DNA of 52,540 nucleotides from Bacilli bacterium. Lineage in GTDB: Bacteria; Bacillota_I; Bacilli_A; RF39; UBA660. This document shows, piece by piece, positions 24,308-33,237 of this stretch. The notes beneath the pieces were generated by a model. That model was given only the letters and a program-made list of their open reading frames with translations. It was not told the origin of the DNA and did not search any database. The stretch is taken from assembly GCA_017519965.1 (NCBI GenBank), contig JAFWRK010000069.1:1-52540 (forward strand), read 5' to 3'. A program made the position numbers and the translations under genes. The stretch's first letter is position 1. The number at the start of each line of letters is the position of its first letter.

Positions 24308-26737
24308 ATGATTCGTATTGAAAAAGTTAATAAATACTTTAATAGGTTTAGAAAAAATAGTAATCATGTTATTAATAATACTTCTCTTACTCTTGAAGAT
24401 ACTGGTTTAGTTGCTTTACTTGGACCTAGTGGTTCAGGTAAGACTACTTTATTAAATGCTATTGGTGGATTAGATAAGATTAATAGTGGTAAGATTTACA
24501 TAAATGATAAAAAGATTAGTGGTCATAATATTTATAGAATTGATAAACTTAGAAATTTAAATATTGGTTATATATTTCAAGATTATAAACTAGTTGATAA
24601 TATGTCTGTATATGATAATGTTGCTTTATCACTTAAAACTATTGGTGTTAAAGATAAAAAAGAAATTGACAAACGTGTTTCTTATGTTCTTGAACGTGTC
24701 GGAATGTATAGATATAGAAAAAGACCGGCTTCTATGTTATCAGGTGGAGAAAGACAAAGAGTAGGTATTGCTAGAGCAATAGTAAAGAATCCTAATATTA
24801 TAATTGCTGATGAACCTACTGGTAATCTTGATAGTAAGAATTCATTAGAAGTTATGAATATTATAAAGAAGATAAGTGAAGATAGATTAGTTATATTAGT
24901 TACTCATGAAGTTAATTTAGCTAAGTTCTATGCCTCTAGAATTATTGAAATAGAGGATGGTAGGGTTGTTAATGATTATATTAATGACCACGAAGATAAC
25001 CTAGATTATTCTATAGATAATAATATCTATTTAAAAGATATTAAGAATAATACAAAAGATAATAAATTAGGTATAGATGTTTATAGAGATAAAGAATCTA
25101 ATTTAAATATTCAAATTGTTCTTAAAGGAAATAATATATTTATTAAAAGTTTAGATGATAGAAAAATAGAAGTAGTTGATGATAATTCTTCTATAGAATT
25201 TATTGATGATCACTATAAGACATTAGCTAAAAAAGATTTAAACTCTATTGATTTTGATTATAATGTTTTAAAACATAATTCAAGAATTAGATATTCATCT
25301 ATATTTAATCCTATTACATTTATTACTAATGGATTTAAAAAAGTATTAGAATATTCATTAATAAAAAAATTATTATTAATTGGATTTTTCTTAAGTGGAT
25401 TCTTTATTATGATGAGTGCATCTAGAATAGCAGCTAATTTAACTATTCATGATAAAGACTTTGTGGATACAAATAAAAATTATTTAAAAGTACATGAAGA
25501 AAAGATAGTATATGATGATTATTATAAACTAAAGAATAATCCTAATGTTAATTATGTAATACCTGGTAATAGTAAAGTTACTTTTAAATTAAAAGTAGAT
25601 GATTTTTATCAAACTGCACAAACTAATTCAACTATAACTGGTAGTTTATCTTCCGTTAGTATGCTAAATAGTAATGATATTATTTTGGGTAGAATGCCTG
25701 AAAATGTTAATGAAATAGTTATTGATAAAATGGTTATTAATCAATTAAAGAAAGCAATGAATATTACTAAAATGATAGGTTTAAATAAGAATAAAGATTT
25801 TCTAAATAGGGATGCTATTATTACTAACGTACCTAATTTTAAAATTGTTGGTATTACTGATTTAGAAAGTCCATCTATTTATGCAGATGAATCTAAATTT
25901 ATTAATATTTTATATAACAATGTTAATGAAGATCATTATGATTATACTGGTAGTTATGAAGAAGACTATACTAGTGATTATCAAGAGTGGAGTTTATTTA
26001 CTGATAAAGTATATATAAAAGAAGGTAGATGGCCATTATATGATTATGAAGTTGTTGTTAATGTTAGTAATAAAGAAGAAATGAAATTGAATAAAGAGAT
26101 AAATAAAAAAATAAATGATAGAAAATTAGTTGTTGTTGGTTATTATGACAGTGAAGAAAATATTGATAAAAACTTAGTTAATGATAATATGGTTATGTTC
26201 TTGCTTTTAAAGAAATCTAAAAATATAATGGTTTATCCTAAAGATAAAGATATTATTGTTGATGAATTAACTAACGAAGGTATTAATGTAGAAGATTCTT
26301 ATCTAGCTAGTAAAACTAAATATTTAAAAGAGCGTGAAAATGGTACTAAAGTTGCTATTACTAGTAGTTTAATAGTACTTGGTATATCATTAATTGAAAT
26401 AATATTAATGCTTAGAAGTTCATTCTTATCAAGAATTAAAGAAGTTGGTATTTATAGAGCAATTGGTTTAAAGAAAAAAGATATTTATATAATGTTTAGT
26501 GGTGAAATAATCTCAATTACAACATTAACTAGTTTACCTGGAATAATACTTAGTGCTTATATATTTAATAGAATTAGTCATATGCCTTTATTAGGTAGTG
26601 AATTTTTAGTAAATCAAAGTATTGTAGTTTTAGCAATAATTTTGATATATATCTTTAATCTAGTTTGTGGATTATTTCCTGTATTCTTTACATTAAGAAA
26701 AAGGCCTGCTCAAATACTATCTAGAACTGATATTTAA
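24308..26737 (+). CDS. MacB-like ABC transporter, ATPase-permease fusion (second of two)
   Basis: An 809-aa paralog of the preceding protein. The ATPase domain (1 to about 225) shows GPSGSGKTTLL, LSGGERQRVGIARAI and IIADEPTGNLD. A linker of about 110 residues then carries a charged stretch before the first membrane helix (about 350-371). A large extracytoplasmic domain follows, and three C-terminal helices carry IKEVGIYRAIGLKKKDIY, the family's conserved cytoplasmic loop. Two fused half-transporters in one operon suggest a heterodimer. RGAGG-type site: AGAGGAGG in the end of the first gene. The neighbouring XRE membrane protein may be its regulator. Confidence 0.9.
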   Translation: MIRIEKVNKYFNRFRKNSNHVINNTSLTLEDTGLVALLGPSGSGKTTLLNAIGGLDKINSGKIYINDKKISGHNIYRIDKLRNLNIGYIFQDYKLVDNMSVYDNVALSLKTIGVKDKKEIDKRVSYVLERVGMYRYRKRPASMLSGGERQRVGIARAIVKNPNIIIADEPTGNLDSKNSLEVMNIIKKISEDRLVILVTHEVNLAKFYASRIIEIEDGRVVNDYINDHEDNLDYSIDNNIYLKDIKNNTKDNKLGIDVYRDKESNLNIQIVLKGNNIFIKSLDDRKIEVVDDNSSIEFIDDHYKTLAKKDLNSIDFDYNVLKHNSRIRYSSIFNPITFITNGFKKVLEYSLIKKLLLIGFFLSGFFIMMSASRIAANLTIHDKDFVDTNKNYLKVHEEKIVYDDYYKLKNNPNVNYVIPGNSKVTFKLKVDDFYQTAQTNSTITGSLSSVSMLNSNDIILGRMPENVNEIVIDKMVINQLKKAMNITKMIGLNKNKDFLNRDAIITNVPNFKIVGITDLESPSIYADESKFINILYNNVNEDHYDYTGSYEEDYTSDYQEWSLFTDKVYIKEGRWPLYDYEVVVNVSNKEEMKLNKEINKKINDRKLVVVGYYDSEENIDKNLVNDNMVMFLLLKKSKNIMVYPKDKDIIVDELTNEGINVEDSYLASKTKYLKERENGTKVAITSSLIVLGISLIEIILMLRSSFLSRIKEVGIYRAIGLKKKDIYIMFSGEIISITTLTSLPGIILSAYIFNRISHMPLLGSEFLVNQSIVVLAIILIYIFNLVCGLFPVFFTLRKRPAQILSRTDI

Positions 26738-26738
26738 A

Positions 26739-26767
26739 AAAGTACATTTATATGTACTTTTTTTATT
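26739..26767 (+). terminator. Terminator of the MacB-like pair
   Basis: AAAGTACAT (26739-26747), loop TTAT, ATGTACTTT (26752-26760) and a T run. Confidence 0.9.
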
Positions 26768-26789
26768 TTTTATTTATAATAATAGTAAA

Positions 26790-26838
26790 TGCAACCAAAA
26801 ATATACAAAAAACAACTAAAAATTGGTAGAGTGCAACC
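26790..26838 (+). repeat. Two direct TGCAACC repeats upstream of the XRE regulator gene
   Basis: TGCAACCA at 26790-26797 and TGCAACCA at 26832-26839, 42 bases (about four helical turns) apart. A related GTGCAAC lies before the MacB-like pair at 22000. They lie in the 143-base gap in front of the XRE gene, where I see no confident -35/-10 pair. They are candidate binding sites for that regulator. Confidence 0.4.
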
Positions 26839-26880
26839 AGTTTATTTTATATGATTTTGTCATGAAAAGGAGGAAATTTC

Positions 26881-28227
26881 ATGAATTTAAGTGATAATTT
26901 AAAAAGACTTAGAAAAGAGAATAATCTAAGTCAAGAAGAGTTGGCAGAAAAACTAGGAGTATCTAGACAAAGTGTTTCTAAATGGGAAAGTAACTCTGCT
27001 TATCCAGAAATGGATAAACTAATTCAAATATCTAATATGTTTAATATAGGTATTGATGAATTATTAAATAAAGATGTTAGAGAGGTTAGAGAAAAGGTAG
27101 AAACTAAAAATACTATTAATAAGTATATTGATGATTTTTTAACATTTATGTCTAAATCTATAGATATGTTTCTTAATATGAATTTTAAGCAAAAAATAAA
27201 ATTTATTTTTGAAGAGTTATTTATAGTTTTTATACTTTTTATAGCTTTTAATATTATAGGTTCAATATTAAGTAGTATTTATTATAATTTATTTAGTTTT
27301 GTTAATTTGAATGTTATTAATGTTATAAAAAATATTTTTGATGCTATATATGTGGCAATTACTATTGTATTTGGTACTGTAATAATTCTTCATATTTATA
27401 AAACTAGATATTTAGATTATTATGAGATAGTTGATAAAGATGAACTAATTAAAAATGATTCAGAAAATAAAAATGTTAATGTTATTCCTGATAAAAGAGA
27501 AAAAGTAATAATTAGAGATCCTGATCATTCTAGTTCTAGATTTATTACAGGTTTATTGAAATTATTATTAATAATGATTAAATGCTTTGCTGCTTTTTTA
27601 TTTGTTGGTGGTGCATTTACACTTATAGGTCTTGTAATATGTTTAGTATGTTCTTTCTTGATTGCTAAGACTGGGCTATTCTTTTTTGGAATACTTTTAT
27701 CTTTACTTGCTTCTATTTCTATTGCTATTATTGTATTATCTGTTTTATTTAATTTTATTATTGGACATAAAAATAAGTTTGGATTAATCTTTATTAGTTT
27801 TATAATAAGTTTATTAATATTAGGTAGTGGTATAGGTTGTGCTTCTATAGGATTTACAAAATTTGATTTCGTAGAAGATTATAGTGTAGTAGATGAAAAA
27901 ATAATTCCTATGAGAGATAATTATATTGTGCATGAAAGATATGATGGTAATGAATTGAAATTTGTAGAAAGTGATAATTCTGATTTAAGAATAACTATAA
28001 GTCATGCGACGAATATGTACTCATCTGTTGATGTAAATGATAATTATATTAATGCATATGCATATTCAAATTATGATAATGTATTTGAAGTAATTAGAGG
28101 CCAATTAGATGAAATTAATAAAATGAAAATACATAATTATAATAGATATAAAGTGACTATTTATACAACTAAGGAAAACATTGAGATTTTAAAAAATAAT
28201 TATAATAGAATGACAGAAGGCGAATAA
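26881..28227 (+). CDS. XRE-family transcriptional regulator with membrane domain
   Basis: A 448-aa protein. Residues 1-65 are a Cro/C1 helix-turn-helix: LKRLRKENNLSQEELAEKLGVSRQSVSKWESNSAYPEMDKLIQIS (cut here for length, positions about 8-52). The rest has several hydrophobic segments (about 118-138, 148-168, 235-265, 272-295, 305-325) and a C-terminal extracytoplasmic or peripheral domain of about 120 residues, beta-rich, that I do not recognise. Membrane-tethered XRE regulators in Firmicutes often govern a neighbouring ABC transporter. AAAGGAGG precedes the ATG. The gene has its own terminator, so it is a separate unit from the ABC pair. Confidence 0.85.
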   Translation: MNLSDNLKRLRKENNLSQEELAEKLGVSRQSVSKWESNSAYPEMDKLIQISNMFNIGIDELLNKDVREVREKVETKNTINKYIDDFLTFMSKSIDMFLNMNFKQKIKFIFEELFIVFILFIAFNIIGSILSSIYYNLFSFVNLNVINVIKNIFDAIYVAITIVFGTVIILHIYKTRYLDYYEIVDKDELIKNDSENKNVNVIPDKREKVIIRDPDHSSSRFITGLLKLLLIMIKCFAAFLFVGGAFTLIGLVICLVCSFLIAKTGLFFFGILLSLLASISIAIIVLSVLFNFIIGHKNKFGLIFISFIISLLILGSGIGCASIGFTKFDFVEDYSVVDEKIIPMRDNYIVHERYDGNELKFVESDNSDLRITISHATNMYSSVDVNDNYINAYAYSNYDNVFEVIRGQLDEINKMKIHNYNRYKVTIYTTKENIEILKNNYNRMTEGE

Positions 28228-28241
28228 TTGTCGCCTTTTTT
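28217..28241 (+). terminator. Terminator after the XRE gene
   Basis: AAGGCGA (28217-28223) with TCGCCTT (28231-28237) and T tail. The 5' arm is inside the end of the gene. Confidence 0.85.
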
Positions 28242-28253
28242 TGGACTTTATAT

Positions 28254-28259
28254 TATAAT
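28254..28259 (+). promoter_or_regulatory. -10 element of the PARIS-like operon
   Basis: TATAAT in the 74-base gap between the previous terminator and ATG 28302. No good -35 is found; the upstream bases are the terminator T tail. Confidence 0.45.
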
Positions 28260-28301
28260 ATTTATTGTATAGTCTATATATATTCATTTGGGGTGATATA
28301 T

Positions 28302-29963
28302 ATGAAAATTAGAGTTAATGGTATATTTGATAAGTATAATAATGAAGTAGACTTAGATAAAAAATGTACTATTTTTATAGGTGAAAATGGAGTAGGTAAG
28401 AGTACTACTATGAAGATTATTAGTGCATTTTTATCAGGTAATTTTGTAGAATTATTAAAATATTATTTTGATTCTATTGAAGTCTATGATAATGATAAAA
28501 TCACTTTTATTGTTCATTATGAAGATTTATTTCCTAAGGTTGAAGATATATTAGATCTTACTAAATATTCTGAACCAAAAGAAAATAATGAATTAAAGTA
28601 TTTAGAGCTTAATCCTAATACAATATATAATCATTATGATGAGTTTTTAGCTTTTATAAAAAATAATCCTAGCTGTTATAAACATTTGATAAGAACAAGT
28701 TTAAACGAGTTTACTAATTTTTCTTATGAAGGATTTAAAAAACAATATAATGTTAAAACTAATTCGTTGTATGATTTTAGTTTTCTTATTGTTACTTTCT
28801 ACTATAGAATAGTTAACATTGTTGAATATGATAAAGTTAAGTTTTTGGATGATACTTTATTTTCAAATAATGAATATTATAAAAAAGTAAATGAAATTAT
28901 AGAAAAGTATAAAAATGTATTTTTAATTTCATCAGTTAAAGAATTGAATATATCTAATGATGTATATAAGATTGCGACTAAATATTGTACTAAAAATGAT
29001 GAATATCGTATTTTAGATAGTTATAAAGAAAAAGAAAAAAAACAATTAATTGTTGAGTCTAGAAGTGGTAAATCTAGTGAATATCTAGATAGAGAAAAGA
29101 TATATGTGAGCATAGATGAAGCAGAATTATATTTACGTGAATTATTTGATAAATATGGATTAGATTATATTATTAATAATACTAAGATGGATAATATCTA
29201 TAAAGATTATAATGTTTACTATGATTTGATGGGTAAGTATAATGATGATAAAAAATCTAGTATTGATCTACAAAAATTATTATTTAAATATTACTATTCT
29301 GATGATGTAATAAATAAATTTAATAAAGACTATTATACTATGCTTAAGAAGATGATTTATCGAGAATACAATGAAGAAGAATTAGATTTAGATAATTATT
29401 TGGATACTCCTGATATACTTAATAAAATTAATATATTTATAATGCCACTTATACCAATGCATTCTTTTTATAGATATTTTATGTATGGAAATAATAAGGA
29501 TAAATTTAAGTATGAATATAAAGTTTTCAACAAGTTTATTCATGATAACTTAGATTATTATGTTAATAGTGGATGTGAGAAAGTAAAAAAGTTAAACTTA
29601 TTATTTAGTGAGTATTTTAAAAGTAAAAAAGTTTATTGTTCTCCTAACGGATTAATTATTTCTGATAAAAATGATTTTGATAATAGATATAGTATTAAGT
29701 ATTTATCAGAAGGTGAAACAAGAATTATTATTTTATTAATATTAAGTATATTTAATGATAATAATGTTTTATTAATAGATGAACCAGAAACTTCGTTATC
29801 AGTTATTTGGCAACAAAGATTAATTAAAGATATATTAGATAATGGTAAGATTGATTCCCTAATAGTTTCTACACAATCTCCGTTTATTGTTGATGATGAT
29901 GCTTTGATGGATTATGTAACATGTCTTCCATATGATATAAGAGGTGATTTATATGATAATTAA
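28302..29963 (+). CDS. ABC-type AAA ATPase, AriA-like (first paralog of PARIS-like module)
   Basis: A 553-aa soluble ATPase of the OLD/RloC/AriA group. Walker A is GENGVGKST (residues 27-35) after the strand MKIRVNGIF; the ABC signature is YLSEGETR near residue 475; Walker B is VLLIDEPETSLS, followed by the switch region VSTQSPFIV. A long helical insert separates the two halves, as in SMC-like ATPases. In PARIS, AriA holds the toxin AriB until a phage anti-restriction protein triggers release. An in-frame GTG at 28293 lies in the GGGGTGAT site, so ATG 28302 is the start. The next gene overlaps by 11 bases. Identification with AriA rests on the DUF4435 partner and motif layout. Confidence 0.8.
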   Translation: MKIRVNGIFDKYNNEVDLDKKCTIFIGENGVGKSTTMKIISAFLSGNFVELLKYYFDSIEVYDNDKITFIVHYEDLFPKVEDILDLTKYSEPKENNELKYLELNPNTIYNHYDEFLAFIKNNPSCYKHLIRTSLNEFTNFSYEGFKKQYNVKTNSLYDFSFLIVTFYYRIVNIVEYDKVKFLDDTLFSNNEYYKKVNEIIEKYKNVFLISSVKELNISNDVYKIATKYCTKNDEYRILDSYKEKEKKQLIVESRSGKSSEYLDREKIYVSIDEAELYLRELFDKYGLDYIINNTKMDNIYKDYNVYYDLMGKYNDDKKSSIDLQKLLFKYYYSDDVINKFNKDYYTMLKKMIYREYNEEELDLDNYLDTPDILNKINIFIMPLIPMHSFYRYFMYGNNKDKFKYEYKVFNKFIHDNLDYYVNSGCEKVKKLNLLFSEYFKSKKVYCSPNGLIISDKNDFDNRYSIKYLSEGETRIIILLILSIFNDNNVLLIDEPETSLSVIWQQRLIKDILDNGKIDSLIVSTQSPFIVDDDALMDYVTCLPYDIRGDLYDN

Positions 29964-31668
29964 AATTAATGGTATATATGGTAAATATAATACCTCTGTT
30001 GATTTAGATAATAAATGTACCATCTTCATTGGAGAAAATGGCATTGGTAAAAGTACTACTATGAAGATAGTATCATTAATATTGAGTGGAAAATTTGTTG
30101 ATTTATTAAAATATGATTTTTCTTCTATAGAATTAATAGATGATAGTAGTGGGGTAGATATTAAATATAGTGATTTATTTCCAAGTATAGATAAACTTGA
30201 AATGGTAATAGAAAAGTATTATAAAGAGACACCTAACTTTACAAAAAAAGAAATTTTACTAGAATTACCTTTAATGGAGAGAATGTTTGATGGTGATAAC
30301 GAATTATATTGTGACTCCATTAAGTTTAGTTCAAAAGAAAAACTTGCTTATGAAAATAGAGTTTATAAGAATACTCTGTTAAGAAGAAAAATACAAAAAA
30401 AATTAGGTGCAGAATATTTTAACTTAATCGATGAATTACAAAAATTAATTATGTCTAATAATTTTCTTTTTGAAAATGATATATTTGAAGTTTCATTTAA
30501 TATACTTTATCATATTTTTCGTGATTTAAAAGAAGAAAAATATGGTAAAGTAGAATACTTCTTAGAAACTGAATTTTCTAACAATAAATATAGTGAAGTA
30601 GATAAATTTATTAGTAAATATAATAAGATTTTCTATATTTCATCAGTTAAAAATATTACTGTAGATTGTTCGTATCATGAAAATTATACTGGTAATTTTC
30701 TAAAATATTCTGATTTATATAAAAAAATGACTTCTAAAGTAAAAGAAAAATTAATGAAGCCTATAGTATATAGAAAAAAGAAAGGATTAATTACTAAGAA
30801 GAAAATTATTTATCCTGAGTATTCTGGTGGAGTTGATAGACATGTAGAAAATTATATTACTTTTGAAGATAGAGAATTACTATTAAAAGATTTATTTCAA
30901 GATTATAAAGATTTAGATGATTTTATAGATAGTATATATTTTAATCGTAAATATAATGATTATATTATTAAAGACTTATATAGTGATAGCAATGTTAATA
31001 TTGGAGATCTAATATTTTTAAATTATTATGATAAGGATACTGTAAAAAAATTCTTAAAAGATTATTATGAAATGCTTAGAAAGATGATTAATCATAAATA
31101 TCTGGAAGAAGAATTAGAAGAAGAATTGTTTTATGAAAATTTTGATTTAAATGAAAAATACTTATTATATTTGGAACCACTAATTCCTGAATATTCTTTT
31201 TTTAAGAATTATAAAAAAGAAGATAGTTATTATCTTAGAGTATTTACTAAATTTATTAAAGATAATATAGATACTTATATGAATTATAAAAGTGAAAAAA
31301 TTGAATTATTAAATACTGTATTTAAATCATATTTTAAGAATAAGACTGTTACTTGTACTCCTAGAGGTCTAATTATTTCTCTTGAAGAAGAGTTATCTGA
31401 TGAATTAGATTTCTTATCTTTATCAGAGGGTGAGAGAAGAATTATAATTATATTTATATTAGGTATACTTTGTGATACTGATGTATTCTTATTAGATGAA
31501 CCTGAAACATCATTATCTGTTTTATGGCAACAATCTTTGGTTAATGACATGTTAGATAAATGTGATTTTAAGAAATTATTAATTGCAACACAATCACCAT
31601 TGATAGTAAGTGATGATAAGTTGATGGATTATGTTGTGTGTCTTCCTGGAGGTGAAAATAATGAGTAA
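29953..31668 (+). CDS. ABC-type AAA ATPase, AriA-like (second paralog of PARIS-like module)
   Basis: A 571-aa paralog of the preceding protein with the same order: KINGIYGKYN, Walker A GENGIGKST, signature SLSEGERR, Walker B VFLLDEPETSLS and ATQSPLIV. The N-terminal 70 residues and last 120 are clearly similar between the two; the centre has diverged and contains a basic segment RKKKGLITKKK absent from the first. ATG 29953 (site AGAGGTGAT) overlaps the first ATPase gene. The end overlaps the DUF4435 gene by eight bases. Both copies keep complete catalytic motifs, so neither looks decayed. A mixed ATPase ring is a reasonable inference. Confidence 0.8.
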   Translation: MIIKINGIYGKYNTSVDLDNKCTIFIGENGIGKSTTMKIVSLILSGKFVDLLKYDFSSIELIDDSSGVDIKYSDLFPSIDKLEMVIEKYYKETPNFTKKEILLELPLMERMFDGDNELYCDSIKFSSKEKLAYENRVYKNTLLRRKIQKKLGAEYFNLIDELQKLIMSNNFLFENDIFEVSFNILYHIFRDLKEEKYGKVEYFLETEFSNNKYSEVDKFISKYNKIFYISSVKNITVDCSYHENYTGNFLKYSDLYKKMTSKVKEKLMKPIVYRKKKGLITKKKIIYPEYSGGVDRHVENYITFEDRELLLKDLFQDYKDLDDFIDSIYFNRKYNDYIIKDLYSDSNVNIGDLIFLNYYDKDTVKKFLKDYYEMLRKMINHKYLEEELEEELFYENFDLNEKYLLYLEPLIPEYSFFKNYKKEDSYYLRVFTKFIKDNIDTYMNYKSEKIELLNTVFKSYFKNKTVTCTPRGLIISLEEELSDELDFLSLSEGERRIIIIFILGILCDTDVFLLDEPETSLSVLWQQSLVNDMLDKCDFKKLLIATQSPLIVSDDKLMDYVVCLPGGENNE

Positions 31669-32545
31669 CTTCTATCAAGAATTTAATAATGCAAGAAAGA
31701 ATCAACCAAATTCTAAAATGTTAATGGAATTTAATCAAATGAGAGAATATATAGATGAAGGTACTTATGTTGGATTTGTTGAGGGGCCAGATGATAGAAA
31801 CTTCTATAGTTCGGTTAAGTGTAATAAAAATTTATGTAGTATAGATAATAGAAATTATATTTATTCAAATAATGATTCTAAAGAGAATCGCGGTAAAAAT
31901 GGTGTCATTGTAATGTATAATTACATTAATAATAGATTTCCTTATTATTTAGATAAGTGTATTTTTATCGTTGATCATGATTATAATGGATTGGATAATT
32001 ATGATGTTTCAAATAAAGATGCTATTACTGTTACTAAAGCTTATGCTTTTGAAAATTATTTCTTAATGGGTGATAATGTTAGAAAGATATTTCATTATTT
32101 GAAGATAGATGATGATTATGAACATTTTATGAATAAGTTAAAGTATTTTTTATATGATGTTTCTGAATTTGTTAAGTTAAAAAGTACGATTACAAATAAT
32201 AAGTTTTTACATGTTAATAGTTTATATTCAAATAATCAAATTTTTAATTTTGATTTTAGTGAGAAAGACTATTTTAAGTTTGATTACATGGAAAAAGAAA
32301 ATGAAAATATGTTAAATGTTATAAAAAGAAATAAAGGCGGATATAAATATTATAAAAATAAAACCGATATATTTACTAATAAAGTTGATTGGGTTAGAGG
32401 ACATGATATTTTTAATTTTTTATCTGCTTATTTGAAACATTTTCATGATAAAGATATTAGTAATGAAAAAGTTTATAATAGTATTGTTAAGTTATTAGAT
32501 GTTGATATTGAAGTTAAAGATGGAGAAGGTACTGTTTTAAAATAA
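31661..32545 (+). CDS. DUF4435/TOPRIM-like protein, AriB-like (effector of PARIS-like module)
   Basis: A 294-aa protein of the DUF4435 family. TOPRIM-like acidic residues are in place: FVEGPDDRNFY (Glu41 with Asp44/45) and IFIVDHDYNGL (Asp105, Asp107), followed by VTKAYAFENYFL, a conserved DUF4435 element. In PARIS, AriB is the nuclease effector that is released from the AriA ATPase and cleaves tRNA, stopping phage growth. ATG 31661 with GGAGGTGA overlaps the second ATPase gene, giving a coupled three-gene unit. The family call is firm; target RNA and trigger are unknown here. Confidence 0.82.
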   Translation: MSNFYQEFNNARKNQPNSKMLMEFNQMREYIDEGTYVGFVEGPDDRNFYSSVKCNKNLCSIDNRNYIYSNNDSKENRGKNGVIVMYNYINNRFPYYLDKCIFIVDHDYNGLDNYDVSNKDAITVTKAYAFENYFLMGDNVRKIFHYLKIDDDYEHFMNKLKYFLYDVSEFVKLKSTITNNKFLHVNSLYSNNQIFNFDFSEKDYFKFDYMEKENENMLNVIKRNKGGYKYYKNKTDIFTNKVDWVRGHDIFNFLSAYLKHFHDKDISNEKVYNSIVKLLDVDIEVKDGEGTVLK

Positions 32546-32570
32546 AAAGTGATTAAAATCACTTTTTATT
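32544..32570 (+). terminator. Terminator of the PARIS-like operon
   Basis: AAAAAGTGAT (32544-32553) with ATCACTTTTT (32558-32567). Symmetric A and T runs make it potentially bidirectional. Confidence 0.85.
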
Positions 32571-32602
32571 ATTTTTATATTCAAAAGATAATTATTTTTT
32601 AT

Positions 32603-32608
32603 TATAAT
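32603..32608 (+). promoter_or_regulatory. -10 element of the DUF805 gene
   Basis: TATAAT, 24 bases before ATG 32633 and directly after the previous terminator. It excludes the longer reading frame beginning at 32549. Confidence 0.5.
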
Positions 32609-32632
32609 ATAAATAGAGAGGAGAATGGAGTT

Positions 32633-32983
32633 ATGGTAGAAGCTTTAAAAGAGTTTTTTAACAATTATGCTAACTTTAATGGACGTACTTCTAGAAAGAC
32701 TTTTTGGCTAACTGTATTAGGTATTTTTATCGTTAGTTTTGTAGTTGGGTTTGTTGCTGGATTTATTGGCGGCGTTATAAATAATGCTATGATAACAACT
32801 GTTATAACATCAATTTATTATCTTGCTGTTTTAGTTCCAAGTCTTGCTATTGATATTAGAAGACTACACGATATTAATAAATCCGGTTGGTGGCTATTAA
32901 TATGTTTTGTTCCATTTGTTGGTTCAATCATATTATTAGTATTTATGTGCTTACCTTCTGTTGATGAAGGAAATAACTATTAA
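32633..32983 (+). CDS. DUF805 family membrane protein
   Basis: A 116-aa inner-membrane protein. The family start is evident: LKEFFNNYANFNGRTSRKTFWLTVLG, and the conserved central part DIRRLHDINKSGWWLLICFVPFVGSIILL. Four hydrophobic segments are predicted. Function is unknown; DUF805 proteins are widespread and often single. An AGAGGAG site lies 12 bases before the ATG. It is a single-gene unit between two terminators. Confidence 0.93.
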   Translation: MVEALKEFFNNYANFNGRTSRKTFWLTVLGIFIVSFVVGFVAGFIGGVINNAMITTVITSIYYLAVLVPSLAIDIRRLHDINKSGWWLLICFVPFVGSIILLVFMCLPSVDEGNNY

Positions 32984-32989
32984 AAAAGG

Positions 32990-33014
32990 CATCTTCATTT
33001 GAAGATGTTTTTTT
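32990..33014 (+). terminator. Terminator of the DUF805 gene
   Basis: CATCTTC (32990-32996), loop ATTT, GAAGATG (33001-33007), T tail. Confidence 0.85.
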
Positions 33015-33020
33015 ATGACA

Positions 33021-33049
33021 AAAAAAGAAAGCTTTTAAAAGCTTTCTTT
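33021..33049 (-). terminator. Strong palindromic terminator facing the minus strand
   Basis: AAAGAAAGCTTTT and AAAAGCTTTCTTT (33024-33049) are perfect inverted repeats of 13 pairs. On the minus strand the hairpin is followed by a run of T (the A run at 33021-33026). No minus-strand protein gene lies upstream, so it probably ends the small RNA predicted at 33021-33130. Confidence 0.7.
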
Positions 33050-33130
33050 ATAATCTAATGGGGCCTCAATTTAACGCGTTTACGAAAAATCGGCACAAAT
33101 TTATGAATCTAGACTGTGACTCAATTACTT
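33021..33130 (-). ncRNA. Candidate minus-strand small RNA (about 110 nt)
   Basis: The interval 33050-33130 has no reading frame, contains unusually G+C-rich islands (GGGGCC, ACGCGTTTACG, CGGCAC), and ends on the minus strand in a 13-bp terminator. On the minus strand TTGTAT, 16 bases, then an extended -10 TGG-TATATT (33142-33137) give a predicted start near 33130. CACA/TGTG brackets an internal loop, and GAGGCCCC lies just upstream of the terminator stem. I do not recognise a family. It could be a regulatory RNA of the neighbouring cassette. Confidence 0.45.
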
Positions 33131-33136
33131 GAATAA

Positions 33137-33164
33137 AATATACCACATTTTAAGAAAAATACAA
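33137..33164 (-). promoter_or_regulatory. Predicted promoter of the minus-strand small RNA
   Basis: Minus strand TTGTAT near 33164-33159, spacer of 16, TATATT at 33142-33137 preceded by TG plus one base. Confidence 0.4.
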
Positions 33165-33237
33165 GTATCGAAAATATGTTTAGTTTTTAATTCCTAATAG
33201 TTAGACATTTATTTAAATCTATGTTAATATGTATTAA

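Noticed and set aside
22069..28227. Bacitracin-type BceAB module with two-component system
   Set aside because: The transporters are ATPase-permease fusions of MacB topology with four membrane helices, not the ten-helix BceB, and no adjacent histidine kinase or response regulator is present.
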